Source: Lactobacillus kimbladii (GTDB lineage Bacteria > Bacillota > Bacilli > Lactobacillales > Lactobacillaceae). Taken from it: DNA of 64,000 nt. Every line of letters starts with the position of its first letter. Position 1 is the stretch's first letter. A program made the position numbers and the translations under genes. The notes below the pieces were generated by a model. That model had not been told where the DNA came from. It saw nothing but the letters and a program-made list of their open reading frames with translations, and ran no database searches. The stretch covers positions 1 to 64,000 of the forward strand of contig NZ_SCMB01000006.1 of the NCBI RefSeq assembly GCF_014323605.1, given 5' to 3'. Below, piece by piece: positions 51,937 to 60,736 of this stretch.

Positions 51937-52626
51937 TTGAAGGTAAAATCTATCTTAGTTAAATCAGCAGCAGTAGCAGCATTATCTGCTTCAGGTGTTG
52001 CAATTATGACTAGCGTTAAAGCAAATGACGTTCAAGCAGCTACAGTAGAAAATGATGCAGCAGTTGTAACAGTTAACTACGTTGATGGCAATTCAATTCG
52101 CGTGTGGAACAGTTACAAACATCCTGAAGCTACTGGGCAAATTTTACCAAGTAATTCTTCTTGGAAAGTCATTAAAACTGCTTACGATAAAAAGGGTCAC
52201 AAGTGGTATGACTTAGGCAAGAACCAATGGGTTAAGGCTAAATACGTTAATAAAGGCTATCATCCAGTAAATGAATCTCAAAACTTTGCAACTAGCAGTC
52301 AAACAGAAAACAGTACAGTTTCTAATGCTAATAATGTAGAAACTACGAATTATACTAACAATACTGCAGCTACAAATATTAATTACACAACTGCTTCATC
52401 TGATTCAGAGGCTGGAGCAAAGTCGTGGATTGCCAGTCGTGAATCTGGTGGCTCATACAGTGCACAAAATGGTCAATATATTGGTAAATATCAGCTTTCT
52501 GCTGCATACCTTAACGGAGACTATTCAGCTGCTAACCAAGAACGTGTTGCTAACAACTACGTTACTAATCGTTACGGCTCATGGGCAGCAGCTAAACAAT
52601 TCTGGCAAGCTAATGGCTGGTACTAA
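51937..52626 (+). CDS. apf: Aggregation-promoting factor-like surface protein (Apf)
   Basis: 229-residue secreted protein. Signal peptide with hydrophobic core (SAAVAALSASGVAIMTSV) and cleavage near VQAATVEN. An SLAP/SH3-like N-terminal module (VTVNYVDGNSIRVWNSYKHP...KWYDLGKNQWVKAKYV) is followed by an Asn/Thr/Ser-rich linker. The C-terminal domain is the hallmark of lactobacillar Apf: AGAKSWIASRESGGSYSAQN, with the catalytic-type Glu of a transglycosylase-like fold, ending YGSWAAAKQFWQANGWY. Apf proteins bind the wall and affect cell shape and aggregation. TTG start at 51937 after TAAGGAGAG; an earlier in-frame ATG lacks a ribosome site. Confidence 0.92.
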   Translation: MKVKSILVKSAAVAALSASGVAIMTSVKANDVQAATVENDAAVVTVNYVDGNSIRVWNSYKHPEATGQILPSNSSWKVIKTAYDKKGHKWYDLGKNQWVKAKYVNKGYHPVNESQNFATSSQTENSTVSNANNVETTNYTNNTAATNINYTTASSDSEAGAKSWIASRESGGSYSAQNGQYIGKYQLSAAYLNGDYSAANQERVANNYVTNRYGSWAAAKQFWQANGWY

Positions 52627-52683
52627 TTAGTTAGCCAGTTTAAAAACAGAATATTTAAAAAAGTAAGCAGACACTGGTTGAAA

Positions 52684-53260
52684 AACTGATGTGAACACTA
52701 AAATTAGGATACTTTATTAGTTGTTAATTGAGGACTAACTGCCGATATTTAATCGGAGTTAGTCCTTTTAGTTTGATCTTACTTTTTTTCTGATTGTAAT
52801 ACTCAATGTAGTCTCTGATTACTTCTTTAAGTTCATTGAAATTTTCAAACTACTTTTCAAAACTGTAAAACATTTCATTTGAGTTTGCCGAAGAAACTTT
52901 CTCATTATTCCCTCATTATGAAAATTGCTTTTTCGTGCCGTTGATTGGCTAAAGACATGATTTTTGAGCTACTCTTGAAATTAGGTGTTTAAGTATTGTC
53001 AACTTGCTCGTTCTCCGAGGGCTTGCTCCTTAAAGTCATTTATAATATAAGTCTGGTCTAAAATAGCCAGGGCATGAGGTGCAATCATTGCTAGCAAGTA
53101 AACAATATTGGCCCTTCTAACTGGATAACTTCGACTTAATTCACCAAAATTAATTTGATAAAAATGAAAAGTGATAGATTTCAACTTTAACTTGCTTAGA
53201 TAGTTTAGCAAAAAATATCTCCTAAATTTAGAGGCCTTATTAATAAAACCCAATGCTTGT
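52684..53260 (-). pseudogene. Decayed IS3-family (IS150-like) transposase OrfB
   Basis: Leftward translation, across frameshifts and stops, gives IS3 OrfB fragments: YLLAMIAPHALAILD, then SQVDNT-TPNFKSS and MSLANQRHEKAIF (from the catalytic DQG/SMSRKGNCHDN region), then EMFYSFEK, FENFNELKEVIRDYIEYYN and KLKGLTPIKYRQLVL at the end. At least two frameshifts and several stops kill it, and no intact 5' half or left IS end is found. The 3' end forms a hairpin (GGACTAACT...AGTTAGTCC) followed by T-rich sequence that may terminate apf transcripts. Confidence 0.8.
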
Positions 53261-53472
53261 TTTTAATTTAGTTTGTGTAAATTAATTTCGTTTTAACAAT
53301 GTATCTCCTATTTGTTAAGTCAATAATATAACCACTTTAATACCTGCAATAGCTAGTTATTGCATTAACTGATAGAGCAGATTTCTAATAAAGCCTAGCA
53401 CGTTTTTTGAAAATTTTGTTAGTTTTATAGTTTAATTACACCGCACTTCGTCAAAACATCCATGTGCTTTCG

Positions 53473-53503
<31 letters not shown>

Positions 53504-53590
53504 TGACTAAAAACTTATTTACTTTTGCACAAATATATAATAGTATAGATATATAACAGATGTTATTATTAAGCTTGTAGGAGAAATAAA

Positions 53591-53979
53591 ATGAACATAA
53601 TTAGTCGTAAGAATATTATTAGTTTTATCGGAAGTACTACTTTATTTTCCTTAGTTTATTTTGTGTCACTACTGTAATGGCACGTACAACTAAATTTGGA
53701 ACAGCACATAGAGGTGCATGGAGTACTGAAACTTTGAATGTATATTATCATGGTGGTGTATACTTCTATCCCCACTATGCTAATCATACTAAAAGAGGAT
53801 TTGCGAAATATACTAGAGGGGGTAGGATCGTCACAAAAAATAAAACTTCATCCGTTGGTAACCTTGGTAAATATCGTAAACACTACCCAAAATCTGAAAA
53901 AATTCAAGTTAAGATTCATTGCTGGGACAGCTTTAATCCGCATGCACCAAAAACGAGATTTTATTATAAGTTTAAATAA
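53591..53979 (+). pseudogene. Lactococcin-972-like secreted peptide gene, frameshifted in the signal peptide
   Basis: ATG after GTAGGAGAAATAAA opens a signal-peptide frame (MNIISRKNIISFIGSTTLF) that stops at 53677. Adding one T to the run TTTT at 53645-53648 would join it to the next frame, completing a perfect export signal ending in VMA and leading into a 99-residue basic, aromatic mature part (ARTTKFGTAHRGAW onward, ending RFYYKFK). Spaced Tyr/His/Lys motifs and the YY-x-F end recall the lactococcin 972 family; one Cys only. The mature part has an intact open frame from 53677 with an ATG but no good ribosome site. Followed by a membrane protein and ABC genes, the typical company of such bacteriocins. 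It could be a broken gene, a phase-variable one or a sequencing error. Confidence 0.55.
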
Positions 53980-54011
53980 TTTATTATTGTAAGTAAGGTT
54001 TTGATTTATTA

Positions 54012-54455
54012 GTGAATAAAAATGTTTTAAAGTCAACTGATTTTTGTTATAGCTTTTTGACGGAATTAATAAACAACATTGTAATTGCATTATATATTTT
54101 AAATAATCTTGCTCCCAAGGATATTCCTGGTACTTTGCAACTGATTTTTAATAGCAATATTCTTGTCCTATTTATCCCAATATTTCTTAACACTGTTACT
54201 CTTCTCTTCATGTATCACTTAGATGAACGTACAAGAAAAGAGAAACAAGTGCGAATTATAGTTGGGTCAACAATACGACGCATGAAGTATCAAAGCCCGT
54301 CATTATTAATGATTACTAATTTTGTTGCTGTAATTTTCACTTGCATAATAATTATGTGTATATATTCACTTTTTGAAAAACTTTACTTAATTTTTATTGT
54401 GACAAGTGCATTTAGATTAAGCATACTAGTGATTATTACTTTTATTAAAACTTAA
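54012..54455 (+). CDS. Four-helix membrane protein, possible immunity/accessory factor
   Basis: 147-residue hydrophobic protein with about four membrane segments (ELINNIVIALYILNN, ILVLFIPIFLNTVTLLFMY, LMITNFVAVIFTCIIIMCIYSLF, LYLIFIVTSAFRLSILVIITF) and a basic cytoplasmic loop (DERTRKEKQVR, TIRRMKYQ). GTG start; the ribosome site is weak. I do not recognise the family. It lies between the secreted peptide and a MacB-type permease, reading the same way, so a role in peptide export or self-protection is likely but inferred. Confidence 0.55.
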   Translation: MNKNVLKSTDFCYSFLTELINNIVIALYILNNLAPKDIPGTLQLIFNSNILVLFIPIFLNTVTLLFMYHLDERTRKEKQVRIIVGSTIRRMKYQSPSLLMITNFVAVIFTCIIIMCIYSLFEKLYLIFIVTSAFRLSILVIITFIKT

Positions 54456-54478
54456 TTGATAAAAGGGAGTTCAGAATA

Positions 54479-55717
54479 GTGTATAGTGAATTTATTAAAA
54501 ATGTATTTTTAAAGCGTGTGGTTTTAGTCCTCTTAACGTTGGTTACTATGGTGTCCTTTAGTTTTATTTCTTATACTCTCATCCGTTCTAACTTACATGT
54601 CTTACAAAGCAAGAACGATTTAAAACAATTAATTAAAAAAGATGTATTTATGGGAAATGACCAAACGACTAGTGATCAAATTGATTATATTTTTGACGAA
54701 AAAAATTCTAATCGATCGAATAAAAAAGCACAGAAATTGTTTAATTATATTGATCATAACTATGATTATTCATCTAGTTGGTCAGATCAAATTGATATGC
54801 CAAATGGATATAGAAACATAGAAATATATACAATTAATAGTAATTACTTTAAATTTTATCCTCTTAAAGTTAAAAAGGGGAGATTGTTTTCAAAATCAGA
54901 TTATATTGGTAATAAAAAAGAAATACCAGTGATAGTTGGTGCAGGATTAAGGAAAGTAAAACTTGGATCAACTTTTAAGGATTTAAGTCAGCCAGTTGGG
55001 AAAAAAGAAACTTATAAAGTTATTGGCATCATGAAAGAAAATACAAGATTACCATCAGCTTACATGTTGGATGGAAGTTATATGCTCAATAAAACTATAT
55101 TTAGACCGTTGACTGATAAAGATAAGAAGCATATTAATGTAGATCAACTAACTGAAATGTATCAAGATTTATTAATCTACAATACTTCTAAAAATAAAGT
55201 TTCAAAACTAGCTAAAACTATTAGAAAAGAAAACCTTGGTAATGTTAAGTTTTATTCAATAAAAGAAAACATTAAATTTTTCTATTCGACTTACAACTCA
55301 AGAGCTTTATTATACTTAGTATTATCATTGGTCATGTTGATAATTTTCATAGGATTATTCTTATGGAATATTTGGAAAAGTTTATCAGAATCAAGACAAG
55401 AAATTGCAATTAGAATTTCACTTGGGTTGAGAAAATATCATTTGTATATCATAACTTTCCTGTATCAGTTATTGCTTACAATATTTTCATTCATACCAGT
55501 TACTATCTACGCGGTTAGAAATTCTTATGTATTAGCAACAGATCGCTTTGATGATCAAACACAAATAATTTTATCATCTCTTCTTCCTAAAATAGAATCA
55601 ATCAGCTTAATTCTTAGTTTTTTAATATTATTGGTTATAGGTACTTTTTCCTCCATGTTAATTATTTATAAATTTAATAAAACACCTTTAACCTTAAGGA
55701 TGGGGAGCGACTCATGA
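54479..55717 (+). CDS. MacB/FtsX-type ABC transporter permease
   Basis: 412-residue membrane protein with MacB topology: one N-terminal helix (VVLVLLTLVTMVSFSFISYTL, about residues 14-34), a large outside domain of about 240 residues, then three C-terminal helices (about 276-299, 319-341, 376-398) with the SESRQEIAIRISLGLRKYH coupling segment between the second and third. Such permeases pump peptides or transmit mechanical force across the envelope without transporting through the membrane proper. GTG start after AAAGGGAG. Its stop overlaps the ATPase start by four bases (ATGA). Probably exports, or protects against, the peptide encoded upstream. Confidence 0.75.
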   Translation: MYSEFIKNVFLKRVVLVLLTLVTMVSFSFISYTLIRSNLHVLQSKNDLKQLIKKDVFMGNDQTTSDQIDYIFDEKNSNRSNKKAQKLFNYIDHNYDYSSSWSDQIDMPNGYRNIEIYTINSNYFKFYPLKVKKGRLFSKSDYIGNKKEIPVIVGAGLRKVKLGSTFKDLSQPVGKKETYKVIGIMKENTRLPSAYMLDGSYMLNKTIFRPLTDKDKKHINVDQLTEMYQDLLIYNTSKNKVSKLAKTIRKENLGNVKFYSIKENIKFFYSTYNSRALLYLVLSLVMLIIFIGLFLWNIWKSLSESRQEIAIRISLGLRKYHLYIITFLYQLLLTIFSFIPVTIYAVRNSYVLATDRFDDQTQIILSSLLPKIESISLILSFLILLVIGTFSSMLIIYKFNKTPLTLRMGSDS

Positions 55718-56391
55718 GTAAAGTAGTAAATGTTAAACATTTAAGTAAGGGCTTTGAAAAAAACAAATTTATTTTAAAAGATATCGATTTTTCTTTAGAA
55801 AAAGGTTCTATGACAGCATTAATTGGTGCTTCTGGTGAAGGTAAGACAACTTTTTTGAATTTGATTGGTTCACTAGATAATTCATACAGTGGTCAAATTA
55901 TTGTTGCAGGGCAAGATTTATCACTGTGCAACGATAAAAAATTATCACATTTACGCAATACAAAAATTGGATTTGTATTACAAGAACCAATCTTAATTCA
56001 AAGACTTTCAGTAGAACAGAATATTTTATTGCCTACGGTTTATTTGCCTTCAAAAGCAAAGAACAAAACCAAAATTATAAGTAGAATGCATAAGTTGGCT
56101 CAATATTTAGATATAGATTCTCTCCTCCCAAGAGATCCAAATACCTTATCAGGTGGACAAAAGCAACGAGTTGTTGCTGTTAGAGCTCTAATTAATGATC
56201 CAGAAATTGTATTAGCAGATGAACCTACTGGGTCCCTAGATGAAAAAAACGCTAAAACTATCATAAGGCTGTTTAAAAAGATAAAAGATGAAGGTAAAGC
56301 AATTTTGACAGTGACGCATGATAAAGAAGTTGCTGCACTGCACGAAAATATATTTAGACTTAGTAATGGGAAAATTACGAAAGTAAATTAA
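55714..56391 (+). CDS. ABC transporter ATP-binding protein (MacB/lactococcin-972 export type)
   Basis: 225-residue ATPase. Walker A GASGEGKTTF (residues 38-47), Q-loop VLQEP, signature LSGGQ (145-149), Walker B IVLADE (165-170), H-loop TVTHD. It belongs to the LolD/MacB group, which includes the ATPases found with lactococcin 972-type bacteriocins. Translationally coupled to the permease by the four-base overlap. Confidence 0.9.
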   Translation: MSKVVNVKHLSKGFEKNKFILKDIDFSLEKGSMTALIGASGEGKTTFLNLIGSLDNSYSGQIIVAGQDLSLCNDKKLSHLRNTKIGFVLQEPILIQRLSVEQNILLPTVYLPSKAKNKTKIISRMHKLAQYLDIDSLLPRDPNTLSGGQKQRVVAVRALINDPEIVLADEPTGSLDEKNAKTIIRLFKKIKDEGKAILTVTHDKEVAALHENIFRLSNGKITKVN

Positions 56392-56407
56392 AGAAAGTGG
56401 CGTAACT

Positions 56408-56557
56408 ATGGGATTTGGAATAATGAGCCTATCTTTTATACTAGGACTGATATTAGTTATTCTCTGTTTAAAGAAGAACTTTGCTAAGGAAATTAGGTTA
56501 AGTTTATTATTTGTAGGAATTATACTGATAGCATTTGCAGTATATTTAGCTTTATAG
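56408..56557 (+). CDS. Small two-helix membrane protein (49 residues)
   Basis: Short open frame beginning 17 nt after the ATPase stop, ATG preceded by GAAAGTGG. The product MGFGIMSLSFILGLILVILC... has two hydrophobic segments around a short basic turn (LKKNFAKE). A strong terminator follows, making it the natural last gene of the ABC cassette. Immunity peptides of bacteriocin loci look like this, but the function here is unknown. Confidence 0.6.
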   Translation: MGFGIMSLSFILGLILVILCLKKNFAKEIRLSLLFVGIILIAFAVYLAL

Positions 56558-56562
56558 CTCAT

Positions 56563-56600
56563 ATAAGAGAGAGATTTTCTAAAAGAAATCTTTCTCTTAT
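56563..56600 (+). terminator. Terminator of the peptide/ABC cassette
   Basis: ATAAGAGA and AGATTT pair with AAATCT and TCTCTTAT around a short loop; T-rich sequence follows. Confidence 0.8.
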
Positions 56601-56735
56601 TCATTTTATAGTATTAATAGTGTTTAATTTTTTTAGTTTTTAAACTTAATGATTAACTGCATATGTAAATTTATCACTGCGAATAATTTCTCGCGTTATG
56701 TGTAAAGGAAGTTGTGATCATTATAGACTAGATCC

Positions 56736-57310
56736 TTAATTCGCATTAATGGTGTTTTTTGTCAACACTAAGCAAAAAAGATTCTTCTCTGTTTGCAACC
56801 GCAATTTTAAAAGTTCTCTTACCCTTACTAGGAATATGAAATTTGTTTTGTGAAATTTAGTATAATGGCATGTTAAGATCTCCCGTTTTAATGTTTTCAA
56901 ATTTTGGACCAAGATAAATCCATTCAAGGCAAAATGGAATGTCATCGATATATCTCAAACGTTTAATTTCTATTTTTTGCTGTTCACTAGTAGTTTAGAG
57001 AAATGTATTTTGTTTATCATTACTCATAACACTTTTGATGTTACTTAGATGATTAGAAATTTTTTGCCAGTCCTAGCGGTACTGTCTGTTAAACTTGAAA
57101 ATTTTTGATTTTGAATTTTAATTTCATTACTTTTGTCAGAAACACAAGTTATTTTATCATAAAGCTTAATAAAGTAATTTTCTTCACTTAAAATTTTAAG
57201 AGTCTTACAAACAGTCGTGAGGCTAACGAAAGTTTTAAAGCCAGTGCACAAGTAATTAAGGTGAAAAAGTAGAATAACCAGGCAAAATAAAATCAAGATT
57301 AAAAGCAAAG
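56736..57310 (-). pseudogene. Decayed GntR/UTRA family regulator (leftward)
   Basis: Leftward translation shows a degraded GntR HTH (FVSLTTVCKTLKILSEENYF, where VSxTTVRKALKILSEENYI is expected). After breaks, there is a UTRA domain (IKRLRYIDDIPFCLEWIYLG and FKIAVANREESFLLSV). Stops and frame changes separate the parts, and there is no start or ribosome site. It is a dead regulator, possibly of a lost sugar operon. Confidence 0.72.
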
Positions 57311-57323
57311 ACGGCTCTTTATA

Positions 57324-57644
57324 TTGAACGAATGGTTAAATTTAGGTAATGGTGAACCTGTGTTATTAGAATGCAACTACTTTCCTTTGCTTCGCTTTTT
57401 TGGACTGGAAAAGGTTGACTTAAGCAAATCTTTATATTAGGTTTTACACAGCCAATATCACATAAAAGAAGTAAAGCCGCGGGACATAGCTATTAGTATT
57501 GCCATAGCAAGTTTGAGTGAAGCTAGAGTTTTGCAGAAGTCTGTTGGTTTTCGTTTTCCTTTGTTATTATCAAAAATAAGCTTTAAAGATGGAAATAAGA
57601 ACATTGTACATATAGGAAAGCAATATAATATTTCTGAGAGGTAA
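57324..57644 (+). pseudogene. Remnant of a second GntR regulator, UTRA domain (rightward)
   Basis: One frame from 57324 gives the C-terminal UTRA half of a GntR regulator: NEWLNLGNGEPVLLECNYFP, then FGLEKVDLSKSLY, an internal TAG, then VLHSQYHIKEVKPRDIAISI and SLSEARVLQKSVGFRFPLLL, ending NIVHIGKQYNISER. No HTH half is present. It is different in sequence from the leftward relic it abuts, so two separate regulators decayed here. Confidence 0.75.
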
Positions 57645-57847
57645 CTTAATCTTAAAAAATCATTTTGGAAACTAGTATGTTTGGTAATCGACATTTACTC
57701 ATAACCGCTTTTATTTAAAATAAGCTAAAAATATTACAAAATGTTTCTTAATTGAAAAAATAATTTAATTGGCAATCTCTCATAATAAGTTTAGAATTAA
57801 AATGTGTACCATAAAGAGCCAATTTAGAAAAACTCTCGAGGAAGAAT
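57645..57847. other. AT-rich gap before the SEC10/PgrA-like gene
   Basis: About 200 bases with no gene. Together with the two regulator relics it makes an approximately 1.25-kb decaying stretch between the ABC cassette and the surface protein. Confidence 0.5.
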
Positions 57848-58906
57848 ATGAAGAAAAGCAAATTTGCTATTGCCGTAGTTAATATTATTTTTTTAATCAC
57901 TATTCCAGGAATAACTATAGGCGAAGCTGAACAAGTAACGGCAGCCACTATCAAGGGCTATGTTAAAGTAAAAAAGAAGAAAAAAGTTCGCCTGTATAAA
58001 ATTTCCGGAAAACATTCTAATTTTTATGCAGAATCTAAATACAAGTATCCATATAGTGCCAAGAAAAAAATTGGTAAGAAAAAAAGAACGGCCTATAAAA
58101 TTGGTAACAATTCACATTGGATTTTAGCTAAAGATGTTAAAGTAGTTAAAAAGAGCACCAAAAGAGTATATACCCAGGCAAGAATGAAATTACCGAAGGG
58201 TTACACTAAAACTGAGTTGCTACTCGCTTATCAGGGTAAACCCAGCAAGAATTTTATTAATGCTTCAATGCAAGGGATGAAAACTAATGATTTTAGTCGT
58301 CTCAAAGTATCTGAAAGTAAAGCTGATGATGCAACTCAGGTTGACCTAAATCAGCTTACACCTAAGCAAATTGGAGATATAACTGCTTTTTCTCTTCGCC
58401 TTATTAATGAAGCAAGGAATGATTTAAATTTAGCTCCCTGGGTTGAAAGTAATGGAACTAGAAAATTAGCGGCAGATATTGCCTTGGAATATACTAAAAA
58501 TAATAAAACAATTAAGGACAGTCATTATGTTCCCGGTATTATTCGCGCTTGTCATGCTAATGGACTTAACCTTGACGATAATTTTGTTGAAGATATGGCC
58601 GGCTTTTATAATATTAGCCCCACAATGTCTATGACGGAATTAAAGAAAAGTGTTTATTTTGGTTTAAAACAAATGATTTTTGGCTACGTTGGCAGCGGTG
58701 AAAAAGAGAGATCTGACCGAAGTTATTATCAAGAATGGGAACATGCCGGGGACTTGTTTAACATCCAAGGCTCGCTTCATGATGGTGATTATAATTATTA
58801 TGGATTTAGTATTTCGCATAATGATAATATTTGTTCCATGCATTTTATTAGCGTTCCTACGTATGTAGTTAAAAGTAAAAAGTATAATAATGGTTTTCAG
58901 CCATAA
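57848..58906 (+). CDS. Secreted SEC10/PgrA surface-exclusion-domain protein (CAP-like)
   Basis: 352-residue exported protein. Signal peptide (FAIAVVNIIFLITIPGITIG, cleavage near VTAA), a Lys/Tyr-rich SLAP/SH3-like N-terminal module (GYVKVKKKKKVRLYKISGKHSNFYAESKY onward), then the SEC10/PgrA-type domain from LPKGYTKTELLLAYQGKPS. The LTPKQIGDITAFSLRLINEARNDLNLAPW and HYVPGIIRACHANGLNL segments belong to a CAP-like fold. In enterococcal plasmids this domain marks surface-exclusion proteins; in lactobacilli it occurs in chromosomal surface proteins of unknown role. No LPXTG is seen. Ribosome site CGAGGAAGAAT. Confidence 0.8.
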   Translation: MKKSKFAIAVVNIIFLITIPGITIGEAEQVTAATIKGYVKVKKKKKVRLYKISGKHSNFYAESKYKYPYSAKKKIGKKKRTAYKIGNNSHWILAKDVKVVKKSTKRVYTQARMKLPKGYTKTELLLAYQGKPSKNFINASMQGMKTNDFSRLKVSESKADDATQVDLNQLTPKQIGDITAFSLRLINEARNDLNLAPWVESNGTRKLAADIALEYTKNNKTIKDSHYVPGIIRACHANGLNLDDNFVEDMAGFYNISPTMSMTELKKSVYFGLKQMIFGYVGSGEKERSDRSYYQEWEHAGDLFNIQGSLHDGDYNYYGFSISHNDNICSMHFISVPTYVVKSKKYNNGFQP

Positions 58907-58936
58907 AAAGCAGCCTATTTGAAAGGCTGCTTTTAT
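58907..58936 (+). terminator. Terminator of the SEC10/PgrA-like gene
   Basis: AAAGCAGCCT pairs with AGGCTGCTTT around a 7-nt loop, followed by TTTATTG. Confidence 0.88.
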
Positions 58937-58985
58937 TGTATAATTACTTTTAAAATACATTTGTGAAAGTACAGAGGAAAATAAA

Positions 58986-59501
58986 ATGTTAATTTATATT
59001 CGTTTGGCTGAAAAAGAAGATTTGGTCCAAATTATGAAAATCATTGATGAAGCAAAAGAATTGCTGAAAAAAGACGGTAATCCTCAATGGCAAAATGGCT
59101 CTCCTAACCGCAAAATGCTTGCAGAAGATATAACTTTAAAGCGCGCATACTGTCTTGTGGCTAATAAAGAAATTGCCGGTGTTGCCGTTTTGTTAACAAC
59201 GGCTGATCCCAATTATAATGAAATAGATGGTGCTTGGAAAAATAATGATGAACAATATGCCACTATTCATAGGATAGCAATTAGCACAGAATTTCGTGGA
59301 CAGCACCTGAGTCAATTTATGATGTCAAACTTGATATCGCGTGGGTTGATGCTGGGCATTCATAATTTCCGTATTGATACACATGGGGTCAATAAGCGCA
59401 TGCAGGGGTTGATTAAAAGTTTAGGCTTTGAGTTTCGGGGAGTTGTTCAGGTTGATCAAACTGAAAATGGCGCTAGAAATGCCTATGAGCTTAATTTATA
59501 G
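58986..59501 (+). CDS. GNAT family N-acetyltransferase
   Basis: 171-residue acetyltransferase. N-terminal IYIRLAEKEDLVQIMKIIDEAKELLKKDG, the central AGVAVLL strand, and the acetyl-CoA-binding segment IHRIAISTEFRGQHLSQFMMSNLI (Q/RxxGxx-like RGQHLS), followed by FRIDTHGVNKRMQGLIKSLGFEFRG. This type resembles general amino-group acetyltransferases in lactobacilli with unknown substrate. Ribosome site AGAGGAAA. Monocistronic; a tRNA promoter lies right after it. Confidence 0.85.
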   Translation: MLIYIRLAEKEDLVQIMKIIDEAKELLKKDGNPQWQNGSPNRKMLAEDITLKRAYCLVANKEIAGVAVLLTTADPNYNEIDGAWKNNDEQYATIHRIAISTEFRGQHLSQFMMSNLISRGLMLGIHNFRIDTHGVNKRMQGLIKSLGFEFRGVVQVDQTENGARNAYELNL

Positions 59502-59522
59502 CAAGAAAAAAGCTGTTTTCTC

Positions 59523-59551
59523 TTGACTTGCAGGGCACAATTTCCTATACT
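59523..59551 (+). promoter_or_regulatory. Promoter of tRNA-Gln copy 1
   Basis: TTGACT (-35), 17-nt spacer, TATACT (-10); the mature tRNA begins 40 nt downstream. Confidence 0.8.
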
Positions 59552-59590
59552 ATTAAATGTTGAGCAAACAAGTAAAAGCTCAGATGGTAT

Positions 59591-59662
59591 TGGGTTATAG
59601 CCAAGCGGTAAGGCACTAGTTTTTGGTACTAGTATGCGCTGGTTCGAATCCAGCTAACCCAA
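59591..59662 (+). tRNA. tRNA-Gln (TTG), copy 1
   Basis: 72-nt cloverleaf: acceptor TGGGTTA/TAACCCA, anticodon stem CTAGT/ACTAG with loop TTTTGGT (anticodon TTG), T-arm GCTGG-TTCGAAT-CCAGC. CCA not encoded. Identical to the copy at 62.1 kb. Confidence 0.96.
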
Positions 59663-59686
59663 TTGTTCTTACGAACACCCAACCCG

Positions 59687-59725
59687 AAAAGAGACAGTTC
59701 TGTAATAGGAGCTGTTTCTTTTTTT
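59687..59725 (+). terminator. Terminator of tRNA-Gln copy 1
   Basis: AAAGAGACAG pairs with CTGTTTCTTT (one wobble) around a 15-nt loop, followed by a T-run. Confidence 0.8.
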
Positions 59726-59862
59726 GCAGGAAAATTATACCAAAAATATTTTTGTTTTTTTGGTATTTTACTATTTAAAAATTAGGGAAAAGGGTTTATT
59801 ATAACCTCTATGTTTGGTTTGTAATGTTTTCTTTTTTTATGAGGTTTAACCAACACAAAAAT

Positions 59863-60567
59863 ATGAATAGTGGCAAAAATAAAACAATAGTATTTGGTCA
59901 TAGAGGATATCCCGTGAAGTTTGCAGAAAACTCAATGGAAGGCTTCCGCAATGCTGTTCAAAATGGGGCAGAAGGGATTGAATTTGACGTTCACTTAACA
60001 AAGGACGGCATACCAGTAGTAATGCACGATGAAAAAGTTGACCGAACAACTGATGGCACCGGTTATATTAAGGACTTTACTCTTAGTAACTTAAGGCAGC
60101 TGCACTTGTCAAATGGTGAGTCGGTACCGACGCTGCAAGAATTATTTGAACTACTGGAAAATAAAAATATTCAAATAAATTTGGAATTTAAAACTGGAGT
60201 AATTCATTATCGAGGTATTGAAAATACTGTGTTAAGCTTGGCTCAGCTTTATCACTTCGTTTATCCGATCATTTATTCTTCATTTGATTATGTTACACTA
60301 AAAAATTGCCAGGAAATTGATCCTAACCAGATCTATTGCTACCTGACTGACGAAGAAGTAGTTAATTCAGCTAAATTAGTTAAAGATAACCACTTTGCTG
60401 GCATTCATCCAGGCAAGCTTTTACCAGGAGAGCAAGCAGTTACTGAACGAATTTGGACTGTTGATGACCCGCAAATTGCTAAACAATATTTTCAAAAACA
60501 TGTTGCAGGAATTTTTACTAATAACTACCCTATGATGATTAAATTACGTGATCAAATTCAGGGATAA
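59863..60567 (+). CDS. Glycerophosphodiester phosphodiesterase
   Basis: Hydrolyses glycerophosphodiesters to glycerol-3-phosphate and an alcohol; 234 residues, GlpQ/UgpQ type. Seen: FGHRGYPVKFAENSMEGF with the catalytic His and Glu, EGIEFDVHLTKDGIPVVMHDEKVDRTTDGTG (metal-binding Glu/Asp and second His), and INLEFKTG. No signal peptide or membrane anchor, so cytoplasmic. The start is uncertain: upstream ATGs at 59824 and 59839 are in frame but none of the three has a clear ribosome site. It lies between two tRNA loci and is followed by a terminator. Confidence 0.88.
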   Translation: MNSGKNKTIVFGHRGYPVKFAENSMEGFRNAVQNGAEGIEFDVHLTKDGIPVVMHDEKVDRTTDGTGYIKDFTLSNLRQLHLSNGESVPTLQELFELLENKNIQINLEFKTGVIHYRGIENTVLSLAQLYHFVYPIIYSSFDYVTLKNCQEIDPNQIYCYLTDEEVVNSAKLVKDNHFAGIHPGKLLPGEQAVTERIWTVDDPQIAKQYFQKHVAGIFTNNYPMMIKLRDQIQG

Positions 60568-60602
60568 GCTAACCTATACGGAGTATTAAAATAGTTAATT
60601 TT

Positions 60603-60640
60603 AAAACACCTTTAACTTATACAGTTTAAAGGTGTTTTTA
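60603..60640 (+). terminator. Terminator of the phosphodiesterase gene
   Basis: Stem AAAACACCTTTAA/TTTAAAGGTGTTTT with a 9-nt loop and T-run. Confidence 0.85.
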
Positions 60641-60736
60641 TATGTAAAATTAGTTAATAATTAGAAAAATATTGTAGAAAAATAATTTTATTAAAGGTAT
60701 AATCTATATAATTGAAAAGAAAGTTTGGTGAAAAAT

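Noticed and set aside
52999..53253. 84-codon leftward frame right of apf
   Set aside because: Not an independent gene; its translation matches part of an IS3 OrfB and is included in the transposase relic.
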